From Echeneis naucrates (Eukaryota > Chordata > Actinopteri > Carangiformes > Echeneidae): a stretch of 64,000 nt of DNA. This document shows, piece after piece, positions 33,780-44,824 of this stretch. How positions within the stretch are numbered: position 1 is the stretch's first letter; every line of letters begins with the position of its first letter. The stretch is from positions 436,501 through 500,500 of the forward strand of contig NW_021780168.1 in assembly GCF_900963305.1 (NCBI RefSeq), written 5' to 3'. The translations under genes and the position numbers were made by a program. Below the pieces are notes generated by a model. It did not search any database. It was not told the DNA's origin and saw nothing but the letters and a program-made list of their open reading frames with translations.

Positions 33780-36700
33780 ACCCTCACCCTCAGTGAGTGC
33801 ATCTCTTTGGGGGTGTCCTTGTTGGAATTTCAACTAAATCTATGAAGATTGACATTTTGAATGGGTTTGTTGAGATCAGCTAAAAGTATGAACCTGTCCT
33901 TAAGATCACCATAACTGAAGCACAGAGTTGTGTTCTGGGAACAGTAAATGCTGTTTGTTGGGTAGTTGTTAGAATAAATGTACATAAAGTGATTATCACA
34001 GTACTGCTCAACTTTTACTGACCCTGCAAGAATGCAGAAACCTGTGTTTTTATTAGCAGGAGCAGAGGTCATACCTCCGAAGAAGAAGCAACGACCTTCA
34101 AAGAAGATTTATGAAGAAAGGGAGGATGTCGAAGCGAGATTACTTCGTTCATAAACTAACCCTCAATGTGTTTGTGTTTCTTGTGACTTATAACTTGAAT
34201 ATAAATCATATAACAAGCATCTATTCATTCACTACTTGCAGCTGTGTATTCTCACCTTTAGAGCTGCAAGATTTTGTAACTAGGAACCACCCTAAGGAAA
34301 TAAAAAGGGGGAGAACAGAAGAGATACTCCAGAGCGGGTAGAGAGTGTCACTGAGCACATCTCTGTCTGTTCTCCTTGCAAGTAAAATGAGTGCTGTTGT
34401 CCTTTGTCTTTCTTCCCTGTGTGTTTAATAATGTTCTAGGTGGTTTAAACCTGACAGTAGTGTTGGTGATTTCAAAAGTTCTTTCCTCTGAATCAGTCAA
34501 TAGGATAACATGTTTTATCAATGTATTGGTAGAAATGTGTGAACTAAGCTCTACTTGTTAACAGACAAAAACAACGGCAAACCACATCTGAGGCTCTAAC
34601 TCAGACAGCTACAATTATTCCTTTCTACATAAATGCTTCTCTTTGGGATTGTCCTGCTAAGAAATTCAGTAAGAAATTATGATGATCTGCTATTTTAAAT
34701 AGATTTCTTGGGATCAGCTGCAACAACACAACCCTAATCCCTAATCACTGCAGTTAACAGTCCTCTCACCATATGCTAACGGTCCTCATGAATTTAAGAG
34801 GATCATTGTCTGATCATTTTGTTCTTCAAACCGTTACCAAGACCACAGAAACTTCCTGCTGAAGAAAGACAACACATGTATTCGACAAACTGGAAAAAAG
34901 TTTAGGGTCACAATTAATTATCCAACATGTGTGTTGACTTGAGTTTTGGATTCAGTAAATGCTGCTGTTGGGGCTGCGTTAACTGAAAAATACAACAACA
35001 AAGTAAAGAATCAATGTCTGACAATCTGACTCACATCACTTCAGTCAGAGACACAATTGAGTGTTTCAAGTGTTGCTCTTTGGGGTTGCCCTGGTTGAAA
35101 TTTTGACAATTTTCTTTTTTTTTTTTTAGATTAGCCAAATTTATGTTTCCTTGGTTGGAATTCAAACTTTCTGCTGAAGGAGGACAGGGTGCATCTCGGA
35201 ACAATCTCTTTTAAGTTTAAAATAAGTCAGGTGAAGAAAAGTTGCCACAACGGTGGCACGAAGATTAATCTGAAATAAAGGCTTTATGTGACTTGGTGAA
35301 TTCAGTGAGAGACACTGATGATTATTTTCAGCATCAGTGCTTCTCTTTGGAGTTGTTCTTGTTCAATGGTCAACAAAAAAAAAAGAGAAAGATTGCCATT
35401 TATTTAGATTCTTCTATACAATCAGCTGACTGTATGAATTCATCCTCAACACTAACCAAAGTGAAGCACAGTGTTATGACTGGAGTCAGTTTGTAAGAAG
35501 TGCATGGTAGTGTGGGTTGGACCTGGTGTGTGTGTGTGTGTGTGTGGGTGTGGGTGTCCTGTGTCTGTGTTCTATCCCCTATGTAAATAGGTGTGTTCCA
35601 TAGCCGGTAGCCGATTGGTGGATGAGTTCCAGCCTGGCCTGTGATAAGCTAACAACCAGAACCACGTGAGATAAGAGGAGGCCAGGCAGCAGACGTGGGG
35701 AGGCAGCTGGCATTTGCTCATCTTCCCTCTCTCAACCGGATACGCTAGATTGCATAGTGTTGCACTTAAAACTCGTGAGCAGTAGGGGTGGACTGCTATT
35801 TTTGATTTATGGTGTTTTTCTCTTGTTTTGGTTAGGTAGGGGGGTAATTCCTGTCTTTTGTTTGAGTAGTTTTGGATAGGGAAGTCTTTTGTTTTGTAGT
35901 TACGAATCTTCTATTTGTTGTTTTGGCCTTGGTTCACCCTGAAGCTTAGCGCTCACCTTTAGTTTATTATTTTGTATAGGTATTGTGCCGAGAGCACCTT
36001 GTAAATAAAAATCCCATCCATAGCTGCAAACAGTAGTTTTTTCTATGACTACTTGGGACTTGGGGAAGATGGGACCTTATCATGTTGTGCTCTAGGCACC
36101 CCTAGACTGGGGCATAACACACAGCTCTGTGTTCTGAGAGCAGTAAGTGCTATTTGTTGGGGCAGAGTTGGTGATTTTGGAGTTGCTCTTGTTCAATGGT
36201 CAACAAAAAAAAAAGAAAAAGATTGCCATTTATTTAGATTCTTCTATGCAATCAGCCGACTGCATGAACTCATCCTCAACATTAACCAAAGTGAAGCACA
36301 GCTCTGTGTTCTGAGAGCAGTAAGTGATATTTGTTGGGGCAGAGTTGGTGATTTCAAAAGTCAATCACAAGGACAACAAGTTTTATCCGTTTTTTGGGGG
36401 TGGAGGTGAAGAAAGTAGTTTGAAAGTCATGATTCATCATGATTCATGCTGCTGTGTCCTGGTATGAAGCACATTGGTGTCCTTTCTTTCTTGTTACCTT
36501 GACTGTTGGATTCAGTAACAGTTACTTCTTGGGGGAAAGGTTTGTGACCTTACAAATGTTATCTTAACTGGAGCATTGATGTGTGGATCAGTGCTTCTCT
36601 TAGTGGACAGTAAGTGCTATTAGTTGGAGTTGGTGATTTAAAAAGTTGTTCATTCTGTCCAAGCATTAATCAGGACAGAGAGTTTATTCAACAATTTGGT

Positions 36701-37150
36701 AGAAAAAAAGCGTTGGTTGGAATAAAAACAACAACACAGATGGCCATTTTGAAAAGATTTGTTCAGATCAGCTGCAGCAACACTAATCACTGCAGTTAAC
36801 AGTTCTCTCACCATATGCTAATGGTCCTGAATTTAAGAGGATCATTGTCTGTTCCTGATGGACTAATTGTGTTCTTCATTACAAACCATTACCAAGACCA
36901 TTGAAACTGCCCGAACAAGGCAGAAGATGTAAGATGGGTAAAAGCCTGAAAGGGAGTCCATTGGAACTGCGACACAACAAGGAAGTGGCTGCATAGACTC
37001 TTTGGAGAAGGTTGTATGTGCGGTAAAAAATTGCTGAATGTGACTTCTATTCTCTGCTCTCTTTTTCCCTTTCGCTGTTAATTTACAAAAACAACATTAA
37101 TTCTTGGAGCCAAGTTTTCGTCAGATCTAACTCGGTGGGAGCCATAACTG
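33780..37150. repeat. Array of degenerate copies of a short non-coding repeat
   Basis: The phrases GTGCTTCTCTTTG, GAAGCACAG, TGTGTTCTGAGAGCAGTAAG, TGTTTGTTGGGG and CAGCTGCAGCAAC recur many times in shifting order (near 31270, 33800, 34620, 35330, 36120, 36300, 36600, 37250 and 37390). It is a shuffled tandem array, with the solo LTR at 35472 and the LTR at 37620 inserted. Inverted counterparts are at 40370-41080. Confidence 0.7.
35472..36119 (+). mobile_element. Solo LTR with 5-bp target-site duplication
   Basis: Begins TGTTATG and ends CATAACA (7-base perfect inverted ends), flanked by CACAG at 35467-35471 and 36120-36124. Other repeat copies (for example near 36295) show the uninterrupted host sequence. 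A (TG)n tract lies near 35531 and a poly(A)-signal-like AATAAA near 36004. 648 bp, non-coding fossil; inserted after the surrounding repeat had multiplied. Confidence 0.85.
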
Positions 37151-37596
37151 CCACCACAAATAGAAATCTTAGAAATGAGTGAAGTTGTCTTCAACGTTTT
37201 GAAGGGCTGAATTTGTCACAAATGTTTACCTTGAGCACTGACTTGGCTGTTGAATTCAGTAAGTGCTACTTGTTGAGGCAGTGCTGACTGACAAAGACAA
37301 CAGCAGGTTTGGTGGGAGCCATAACTGCCACCACAAATAGAAATCTTAGAAATGAATGAAGTTGTCTTCAACATTTCCCCAACTGAAGCACACACTTTTG
37401 CTCTGAGAACTTAGAAAGAGTTAGTGCTATTAGTTGGGGTAATGTTGGTGGTTTCAGAAGTTGTTCCTTCAACCAATAATCAGGACAGAGAGTTAATTCA
37501 ACAATGCTATGACCCGCCCAAAGCACAAGCTTACCTTTAATTTAATAATACCCTATCTTTTTGTTTGTTCCGGGTCTCCTTTAGTGGATTAGTTTT

Positions 37597-37615
37597 GATC
37601 CCGGACGAGCCCCCA
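37597..37615 (-). other. Primer-binding site matching tRNA-Pro
   Basis: On the minus strand TGGGGGCTCGTCCGGGAT is complementary to the 3' end of tRNA-Pro including CCA (18 matches). It lies four bases past the LTR end at 37620, the expected place of a primer-binding site. Part of the LTR fossil to its right. Confidence 0.8.
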
Positions 37616-37619
37616 CTTA

Positions 37620-38166
37620 TGTTACGACCAGCTCGTTTGGGGAAACGGAAGTAACATAAAAACCCGATGGTAAGGGGTAAAATAAAAAGGTATTTTTTTT
37701 ATAAAGGTATGCAGTTAACAAAAGAAGGTGGCCAACGGAGAAAACAAAAGGGCCACAGTCAAAACAGCACAAAATGAAAAGACGAAAGCAACTAACAGCA
37801 CCTAACAAAATGTCTACGAAGATAATTCCTAGTTAACACACAAAAGGGGGATGCAGGATTCGGGACAACAGCAAATGTTCACAGCGCGACGGCGAGTCAG
37901 AGTATGGGGAAACCCAGCTCACCCCGGAACAAAGGGTTGACAGTTGATTTATAGTCGGGGGTGGAGACAACAGGTGGGCCCAGCTGATCAGCTGTTCGCT
38001 ACAGCTGGCGCAGCGAAGGTGCGAGGTAGGCGGAGCCGCTCCCGGGGAATTCCTGATGACGTTGGTATCCCCCCCACTTCTCGCAGGATCCGCCAGGTGA
38101 TCTGCTCAAAACAACCACAGAGAGAGAGACAGAGAAATCCCCAATAATATGGCGATGGCCATAACA
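37620..38166 (-). mobile_element. 5' LTR plus leader of a tRNA-Pro-primed LTR retroelement
   Basis: Minus strand starts TGTTATGG and ends GTCGTAACA, 547 bp, followed by the Pro primer-binding site at 37597-37615 and perhaps 90 bases of leader to about 37505. No gag, pol or second LTR is present, so it is a truncated fossil. Family unresolved (Ty3/Gypsy or ERV-like). Confidence 0.75.
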
Positions 38167-38989
38167 AACAAATTAACAATTCATTAATTAACCCAACCTC
38201 AACATTTACTTGAGTTTTGAATTTAATATTGCTACTTCTTGGTGCTGTGTTACAACAAGTCACGGAATTGATGTCTTCTTAGACCTTAGTTGGAATTTGG
38301 ACAAAAAAACAGAATGCCAATCCCTCTTTTCTTTTAATCAGCTTTTACCTGCAGTATCTGGACAAGAGGAACAGTATTTTAGTGGTTGGTGCTGTGTTTA
38401 GCAGAGGGAAATCGCTTTTCACAGGAAACAAACTTTGGTAAGAGTCATGACAATTGCCAAGCACCCACATGTTGCCCTTCCTTACATGGCAAATGTGATA
38501 ACAATTAAATTACCTGCAGGGGAAAATGTTTCTATATTGTTTTTCACACAATACTGTGGGAATTAAGTCCTCGGCTGTATTTCTATGCATATTATACTTA
38601 AATTAGTAAATGGCAGAGAGAGAGAGATGACCTGCAGCATTATGTGTATTTCTGTCATAAACTGCAAGCTGCGCCTCCAAAGAGACTGGAGCCTTAATAC
38701 AGTGCCACACCTAACCTGTGTCACATTATGAGAAAGCTCAAAGCTGTGTCCAAAAGTTTGGAAGAAAGAAAGATGTCTTTGAAGCCATTTGGACACACAA
38801 CCAGTCAGTGTGCAGCATTCAAACTCACAATATTTCATAGTGTGGTTGAAAGAGGAGGCAGAATATTGGAAATGTAGGTCAAAGTCACAGAAGCCACCTG
38901 TCAAGAGTCACAGGTACAAGCAGCAGTGAAAATTAGTTCCAGTTTTGTTGTTGCTTCTGTCTGCAGAACTCAAAGTTATCTGGCAGGAC

Positions 38990-39250
38990 CATGATTGTCT
39001 TTGGAGCTTCATTAACAGAGTGCACTCTACTGTGGAGGTCATGACAAAAAAGTGGGAGGAGTCTTTGATCTCTTTGATGTCATTAGAACCTTTGTGACAT
39101 CACATCTCCTTTAATGTTTACTGATGGAACAGGAAAAGGTCAGATCCTGATAAAACTTGTGAATCCACAAGTATGCCTTTCTTTGTTTGTGTACCAACAG
39201 CCAAGCGAGGTAGTGTGGCTGAGCGAGTACAATCTTGAAGTGTAAATGGA
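38990..39250 (+). repeat. Copy of the CRE-like repeat block with tRNA-Leu 5' remnant
   Basis: Has ACTCTACTGTGGAGGTCATG, GATGTCATTAGAACCTTTGTG and, at its end, GGTAGTGTGGCTGAGCGAG, the 5' end of a tRNA-Leu that then diverges. The same combination occurs at 57385-57420. Confidence 0.6.
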
Positions 39251-39691
39251 AAACTGTTATAAACTGAGTGTTGCACCAGTGGCCACCATCACTTCAAGTA
39301 ACCCAAATGGGAACAATCCTTATTGACAGCATTGTTGCGCTTTGCTACATCTGAGCTAAAGATACAAATAAAATAATCAAAACCGGCTTTTATTTTGAAA
39401 TGATTGCGTGGTGCGACTGGTCGTCTTCTGTAGCTCAAAGCATTAAGGAGTTGAAACACAGCATAACATATTAAATGATCAAAATAAATGAGGAAATACA
39501 CACAACAGTCTGTTGTGTTTTTGGCAATTTTTTGGAGGTCGTTTTTTGCAATTCTAGCAGCCTGGCTAGCCTAGCTCAGCTGCCTCATACACAGCTAACT
39601 GCAATGCACTGTGTAGCTGACACTGTCCTATCAAAGCTAGCATTAACTTTTCTGTTTCCTCATCAGAGACACAGCTTGACACACGTGTCAA

Positions 39692-40243
39692 ATCAAATCA
39701 GATTTATTTGTATAGTGCCAAATCATAGCAAAGTTACATCAAGGCACTTTACATATAGAGCAGGTCTAGACCAAACTCTTTATACATTTATTTAAAGAGA
39801 CCCAACAGATCCCCAGATGAGCAAGCACTTGGCAATTGTGGCAAGGAAGAACTTCCTTTAAGAGGCAGAAACCTCGAGCAGAACCAGGCTCAGGGGGGGC
39901 GGCCATCTGCCTCGACCGGTTGGGTTGAGAGTGGGGGAGAGAGAGAGAGAGAGTGAGACAGGCATTGGACGGGGCGGGGGGGTGTAGGCAGGAACATGTT
40001 GCTGCATGAAGTTCATGGAGTTGAGCTGTAATATAGAATTCATGAAATATGGGACCAGCAGGTGTTGCAGGAACATGGCATGGAGATGAGTCACCACCTG
40101 CAGGATGAGGACAGGGAGAGAGAGGAGAGGAACTGGGAGAGACAGAGACTTTGGCAGAACATGGGTAGTAAATGCAGTATAAATGCTTAGAACTGGGGGA
40201 AACAGTGTTTATTTAAGGAAGAATGGTTCTTATCAACGCATCG
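39692..40243 (-). mobile_element. CR1/L2/Rex-like LINE, 3' UTR fragment
   Basis: One of three minus-strand copies in the window. Plus-strand start is a short (TCAAA)n tail, then TTTATTTGTATAGTGCCAAAT. It holds only 3' UTR, including a GA-rich tract; the coding part is absent. Confidence 0.75.
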
Positions 40244-40639
40244 CAATGAATGGGGAAAAAGAGAGCAAAGAGAATAGAAACATTCATGCAGAAAATAGTC
40301 ATCAATGTCTCATTGCTAAGTCACATTAAGCTTACCATTAATTCTTACCTAACTCTGTTTTTTTCAAATGATCTGAAGAAATCTGTTCAAATTGGGAATC
40401 TGCATCATTTTGTTGAAATTCTAACCAGGACAACCACAAAGAGAAGCACTTGTGCACAAAAAATTGATTGAGGTAGTCTGAGTTAGATTCTAAGACTCTA
40501 ATGGGAAATAGGTAAAGGGGAAATGTTGAGGACAAATTTGGGAATTTAACCGATCACAATGAATCAAGTTAGCAATATTTTTGTCAAATTTCAAACCAGG
40601 GCAACCTGGAGAGAAGCACTTATGGACAAGAATTCATTT

Positions 40640-41086
40640 GTGTCTCTGGTTGGAGTGATCCGAGTTAGATCTGATGAAAACCTGGCTCCAAGAATTAATT
40701 ATGTTTTTGTAAATTAACACTGAAAGGGGGAAAAAGAGAGCAAAGAGATTAGAAGCCACATTCAGCAATTTTTTACCACACATATGAGTCTTGCAGCCAC
40801 TTCCTTGTTGTGTCACTGTTCCAATGAACTCCCTTTCAGGCTTTTGCTAATCTTATACCTGAATGAAACCACTCCGCCCCAACAAATATCACTTACTGCT
40901 CTCAGAACACAGAGCTGTGCTTCACTTTGGTTAATGTTTAGGATGAATTAATGCAGTCGGCTGATTGCATAGAAGAATTTAAATAAATGGCAGTCTTTTT
41001 CTTTTTTTTGTTGACCATTGAACAAGAACAATCCAAAGAGAAGCACTGATGCAGAAAATAATCATCAGTGTCTCTCACTGAATCCA
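40640..41086 (-). repeat. Right inner part of the large inverted duplication
   Basis: The stretch with TTCAGCAATTTTTTACC and CACTTCCTTGTTGTGTC is the inverse of about 36910-37060, and the TTGTTGACCATTGAACAAGA block is the inverse of copies at 35350 and 36190. Order is mirror-like relative to the left arm. Confidence 0.75.
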
Positions 41087-41932
41087 GTTTAATTCAAAGG
41101 TTATCTGAATGTATTGTATCTGCTTTCAAAATAGATGTCAGATCATTAAGATTGATTTTCTACACAAGACTTTAGCTCTTTGGAAATATGGCAAGAAGAG
41201 AAGGCCAAAATAAGGAGCTTACAACTCCAAGCCCTAACCCTAACCAGTTAGTCAGCAAAATATGATGAGCCAAGTCCACTGTGACAAATAACAAAGGATT
41301 TTCTTTAGCATAAAATAAACTGTCACATTAATGTCCTGAATGTGCTGTGTGTAAATAATGAGGTTCATCAAAACAAAACACCGCACAAATCCATCAGTAA
41401 ACATCAAAGGAGATGCTGATTCTGTGATGTCACAAAGGTTCTAATGACATCACAGAGATCAAAGACTCCTCCCACTTTTTTTCATGCCCTTCACAGTAGA
41501 GTGCTGCTTGCTGCAATAATGCTGCCTTTAATAGAAGTTTAGGAACATTTTATGAAAGGGTTCGGGTAAGGGTAGATTGGAAATGGCTGTTTATAGTTTA
41601 TCACTTGTTAGGATCCCCATTAGCTGTCACTGAGGCAGCAGCTACTCTTCCTGGGGTCCAAATGAAAATGCACATCTGCAGTCAAACAGGTTCAGGTAGA
41701 TGCAGAGTCCTACATTAAAACAAACCACTTCACCATTAACCTCATCTGCAGGATACACATTACACTTCAATTACCAGATCCTCTGCATATAAATGCACTT
41801 CAGAGTGGTGCTGTGGCTTGGCTGGTCAAAGCACCTGCCTTGTAAACAGGAGATCCTGGATTCAAATCCCAGCAATGCCTTCCTGCTAATGTTAGATGTT
41901 GCAAATATCACAAGCTGGCTGCTCAATTTTTT
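41087..41932 (-). repeat. Right outer arm of the large inverted duplication
   Basis: Inverted copy of 32540-33385, including its tRNA-Thr. A CCCTAACCC doublet occurs near 41233. Confidence 0.85.
41807..41880 (+). tRNA. tRNA-Thr(UGU)
   Basis: 74 nt; anticodon stem CCTGC/ACAGG with one mismatch, loop CTTGTAA (TGT), T arm CTGGA-TTCAAAT-CCCAG with one mismatch, acceptor GGTGCTG/CAATGCC with one mismatch. The D arm reads TGGCTTGGCTGG, one change from the A-box consensus. Inverted partner of the Thr gene at 32589, already drifting. Confidence 0.65.
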
Positions 41933-42350
41933 CACATTTATCATACAGTAAGACTAATGTTTAAGGTGTAGTCAGAGACATATTAGAACATAACAAGGGT
42001 GCAGGGAGAAGGGAGGGAGATAAGTTGAGACTTCTTTATTTTTAAATTGCAAAGCTTGCTTAATATATATTTTCTGTGTGGCTTAGTCTTAAAATTATAA
42101 TGGTTGTGTGGTCAACTCCTGCCTGAAATTTGCTGAAAAAATAGCCCATCAAAGTGAGTCCACAATATGCAAAGACTGCCTGATTAGATCGCACAGAGGC
42201 TCAAAATTTGCATTCCCTCATATGTGTAGATTGGAGTGGCAACATTTCGACATGTCAAAGGAATGTTGGTCTTTTAAAAGTTTGGGTGGTCAAAAGTAGA
42301 CCAAAACAACTGTCCTGCAGTGCTGCAAGGCAGTGGAGGTGAAAGAAAAG

Positions 42351-42408
42351 TCTCCAGGGGAGACTGCAACCTGAACGCAGCACCTTAGACCGTTCGGCCA
42401 TTCTGACA
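42351..42408 (-). pseudogene. tRNA-Leu(CAG) without 3' part
   Basis: Minus strand GTCAGAATGGCCGAACGG, anticodon segment GCTGCGTTCAGGTTGCAG (CAG) and the start of the variable arm. T arm and 3' acceptor are absent. The same truncation occurs at 44382-44447. Confidence 0.7.
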
Positions 42409-42589
42409 ACAAAAGCTGACAAATGAGCTGAAAAATTTCCTGAAAAATTTGCCCATCAAGAGACAGAGACATGCGGAACTTTTCAGAAGTTTAAAGAAAC
42501 TATATGTAATAACTTCAATTAGGTGGTCAAATAAGTTTTGTGGCTCTGAGTGGGTTTTAATTTGGTGGAAATGGACCCAAATAACTCTT

Positions 42590-42655
42590 TTAGTGCTAAA
42601 GGTTGCAGACCCCTAATCGAGGGGTATGATTCTGACTCCCAGAGGAGCCCCTCAT
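42590..42655 (+). pseudogene. tRNA-Pro relic
   Basis: GAGGGGTATGATTCTGACTCC followed by GAGCCCCTCA is a collapsed Pro gene; the flank ATGATGTGTCCA matches that of the Pro copy at 28732. Confidence 0.5.
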
Positions 42656-42873
42656 ATGATGTGTCCACTGTCTGCAGTTCCACTATTCAAGTGTCAGTAA
42701 GTTAGACAACATGAATTCAGGAAGGCTTCTCTGACTTCAACAGACTCAACTGACTTCAATGTGCTCTAACTGCTTATAAATGTCTCACTATATCAAAAGC
42801 TTTGAGCTACGATAGGCTATGTAATTATTTAAGTTTGATTTGTAAAAATTAGCCAAAAACACTCTTTCACACA

Positions 42874-42947
42874 GGCCGGTTAGCTCAGCTGGTTAGAGCG
42901 TGGTGCTAATAACGCCAAGGTCATGGGTTGAATCCCCATACTGGCCA
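42874..42947 (+). tRNA. tRNA-Ile(AAU)
   Basis: 74 nt and structurally intact. Acceptor GGCCGGT/ACTGGCC (one G-U), D arm TAGCTCAGCTGGTTAGAGC, anticodon arm GTGGTGCTAATAACGCC with AAT, T arm ATGGG-TTGAATC-CCCAT perfect, discriminator A. A T5 run lies about 60 nt downstream. One of the best candidates for an active gene here. Confidence 0.9.
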
Positions 42948-43170
42948 CAAGCAGTATCTCAGAACTTGGGGTTGTTCTCTCCATAGACTTCAATGCAGTC
43001 TGAAGGTCTTTTTCCAACCAGTGGAACTGCCCCCTGGTGGTCATTAGAAGTGCAGCTTAACTTATCAGATACAACACAAAGTTACAATGATCAGAGCAAA
43101 GACTGCAGATTGATCATTGCCTTTGTAACAGTTTAGTGATTAGTTTCCAGCTGGCATTGTGCACCATGCA

Positions 43171-43242
43171 GGGGATGTAGCTCAGTGGTAGAGTGCATGC
43201 TTTGCATGTATGAGGCCCTGCGCTCAATCCCCACCATCTTCA
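43171..43242 (+). tRNA. tRNA-Ala(UGC)
   Basis: 72 nt. Acceptor GGGGATG/CATCTTC pairs with two wobbles and keeps the G3:U70 identity pair of alanine tRNAs. D arm TAGCTCAGTGGTAGAG, anticodon arm CATGC-TTTGCAT-GTATG with TGC. The T stem CTGCG/CCCAC has two C-C mismatches, so stability is doubtful. TTTT about 20 nt downstream. Its flanks recur inverted at 51.6-51.95 kb. Confidence 0.75.
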
Positions 43243-43355
43243 GCGTTGATAATGAAGTACTTATTTTGTTCAACACCCTGATCTCTCAATTATCCACCCA
43301 GCTTGGAGCAATTTATCATGAGTAGTCATCCTAACAAATTACTGAAGTGAACACA

Positions 43356-44289
43356 AGTCAAATCAAATCAAATCAAATCAGATTTATTTGTATAGCGCCA
43401 AATTATAACAAAGTTACATCAAGGCACTTTACATATAGAGCAGGTCTAGACCAAACTCTTTATAAATTTATTTAAAGAGACCCAACAGATCCCCCGATGA
43501 GCAAGCACTTGGCAACAGTGGCAAGGAAAAACTTCCTTTAAGAGGCAGAAACCTCGAGCAGAACCAGGCGCAGGGGGGGCGGCCATCTGCCTCGACCGGT
43601 TGGGTTGAGAGTGGGAGAGAGAGAGAGAGAGAGAGAGAGACAGGCATTGGAGGGGGGGGTGTAGGCAGGAACATGTTGTTGCATGAAGTTCATGGAGTTG
43701 AGCTGTAGTACAGAATTCATGAAATATGGGACCAGCAGGTGTTGCAGGAACATGGGATGGCGATGAGTCACCACCTGCAGGATGAGGACAGGGAGAGAGA
43801 GGAGAGGAACTGGGAGAGACAGAGACTTTGGCAAAACATGGTTAGTAAATGCAGTATAAATGCTTAGAACTGGGTGAAACTGTGTTTTTTTAAGAGGGAT
43901 GGTTTTTATCAGCGCATGGAAGGAGGGAGGGAGAGAGAAAGAGGGAGAGGGGGAGAGAGAGAGCGAAGCTCAGTCCTTCCCCCAGCAGCCTAGGCCTATA
44001 GCAGCATACCTAAAGAGTAGAGGACTTTTTAACTGTACGCCCTGTCATACAGGAAAGTTTTAAGCCTGGTCTTGAAAGTTACTAAAGAGTCCACCCCCCG
44101 GACCGATACTGGAAGTTGGTTCCATAGTTGGTTCCATAGAAGAGGAGCCTGATAACTGAATGATTTGCCTCCAGATTTACTCTTGCAGACTCTAGGAACC
44201 ACAATCACCATCTAGAGAGCGGAGTGGCCTGCTAGGACAGTAAGGAACTATGAGCTCTCTGAGATATGACGGAGCTTGGCCATTAACCT
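43356..44289 (-). mobile_element. CR1/L2/Rex-like LINE, 5'-truncated 3' end
   Basis: Minus strand. Residual ORF2 C-terminus at 44211-44029 (SFSYQAPLLWNQL, FKTRLKTFLYDRAYS; a small internal duplication of the WNQL piece), then 3' UTR with a GA-rich microsatellite and a tandem (TTTGA)n 3' tail at 43356-43385. Same family as the copies at 39692 and 53866. Confidence 0.82.
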
Positions 44290-44381
44290 TGCTTGTTTTA
44301 ACTCATCAACTCACTTGAGTGTTGAGATTATGTTCAAGTCCCAGCTGAGGATAGACACCAGTAAGTCCATTACATGTTTTC

Positions 44382-44447
44382 AAACCCACACCTCCAGAGG
44401 AGACTGCGACCTGAACACAGCGCCTTGGACCGCTCAGCCATCCTGAC
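44382..44447 (-). pseudogene. tRNA-Leu(CAG) without T-arm 3' side and acceptor
   Basis: Minus strand GTCAGGATGGCTGAGCGG, anticodon CAG in GCTGTGTTCAGGTCGCAG, complete variable arm TCTCCTCTGGAGG, then GTGTGGGTTT where the gene stops. Truncation falls inside the T loop. Confidence 0.75.
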
Positions 44448-44572
44448 TATTCATCAAAGCAGAGGAGCCCATCAGATTGCAAAGTCAAAACGACGTCTCC
44501 TTTGGGAAGAAGAGTGACGATCAGCAGCTCATGTAGAGGCACCAAGATCACAGGTTGTTAGAACCACCTGTA

Positions 44573-44643
44573 AGCAGAGTGGAGCAGTGGAAGAGTGCTG
44601 GGCCCAAAACCCAGAGGTGGATGATGGAAACCATCCTCTGCAG
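44573..44643 (+). pseudogene. Initiator tRNA-Met body with CAA anticodon
   Basis: AGCAGAGTGGAGCAGTGGAA and CTGGG-CCCAAAA-CCCAG are those of vertebrate initiator tRNA-Met, including the unusual C at position 33, but the anticodon is CAA instead of CAT. The T arm is one base short and the first acceptor pair is A-A. Probably a pseudogene. Compare the intact copy at 49853. Confidence 0.75.
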
Positions 44644-44824
44644 TTCTTACACACTGGATGTTCCTTCACTATCCCATCATGAGACATGACTTTTAGCTGG
44701 AAAATGTCAGCAGTTTTTCAGCAGCACTGATTAACAGGAAAACATAAAGACAGCCATATATTAACGCTGCGCAGATTACAGAGATTCTCTAACATGCTCT
44801 TTCACAGAATCAAAGAAAGCTAAC

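Noticed and set aside
36053-36409. 118-codon frame with an internal duplication (SAICWGRVGDF and SDICWGRVGDF)
   Set aside because: The duplicated peptide reflects two copies of the non-coding repeat unit on either side of the LTR end, not a protein repeat.
39858-40097. Minus-strand frame with poly-Ser/Leu, also seen at 43468-43834 and 53947-54280
   Set aside because: Reads through the GA-rich 3' UTR of the CR1/L2-like LINE copies; repeat noise.
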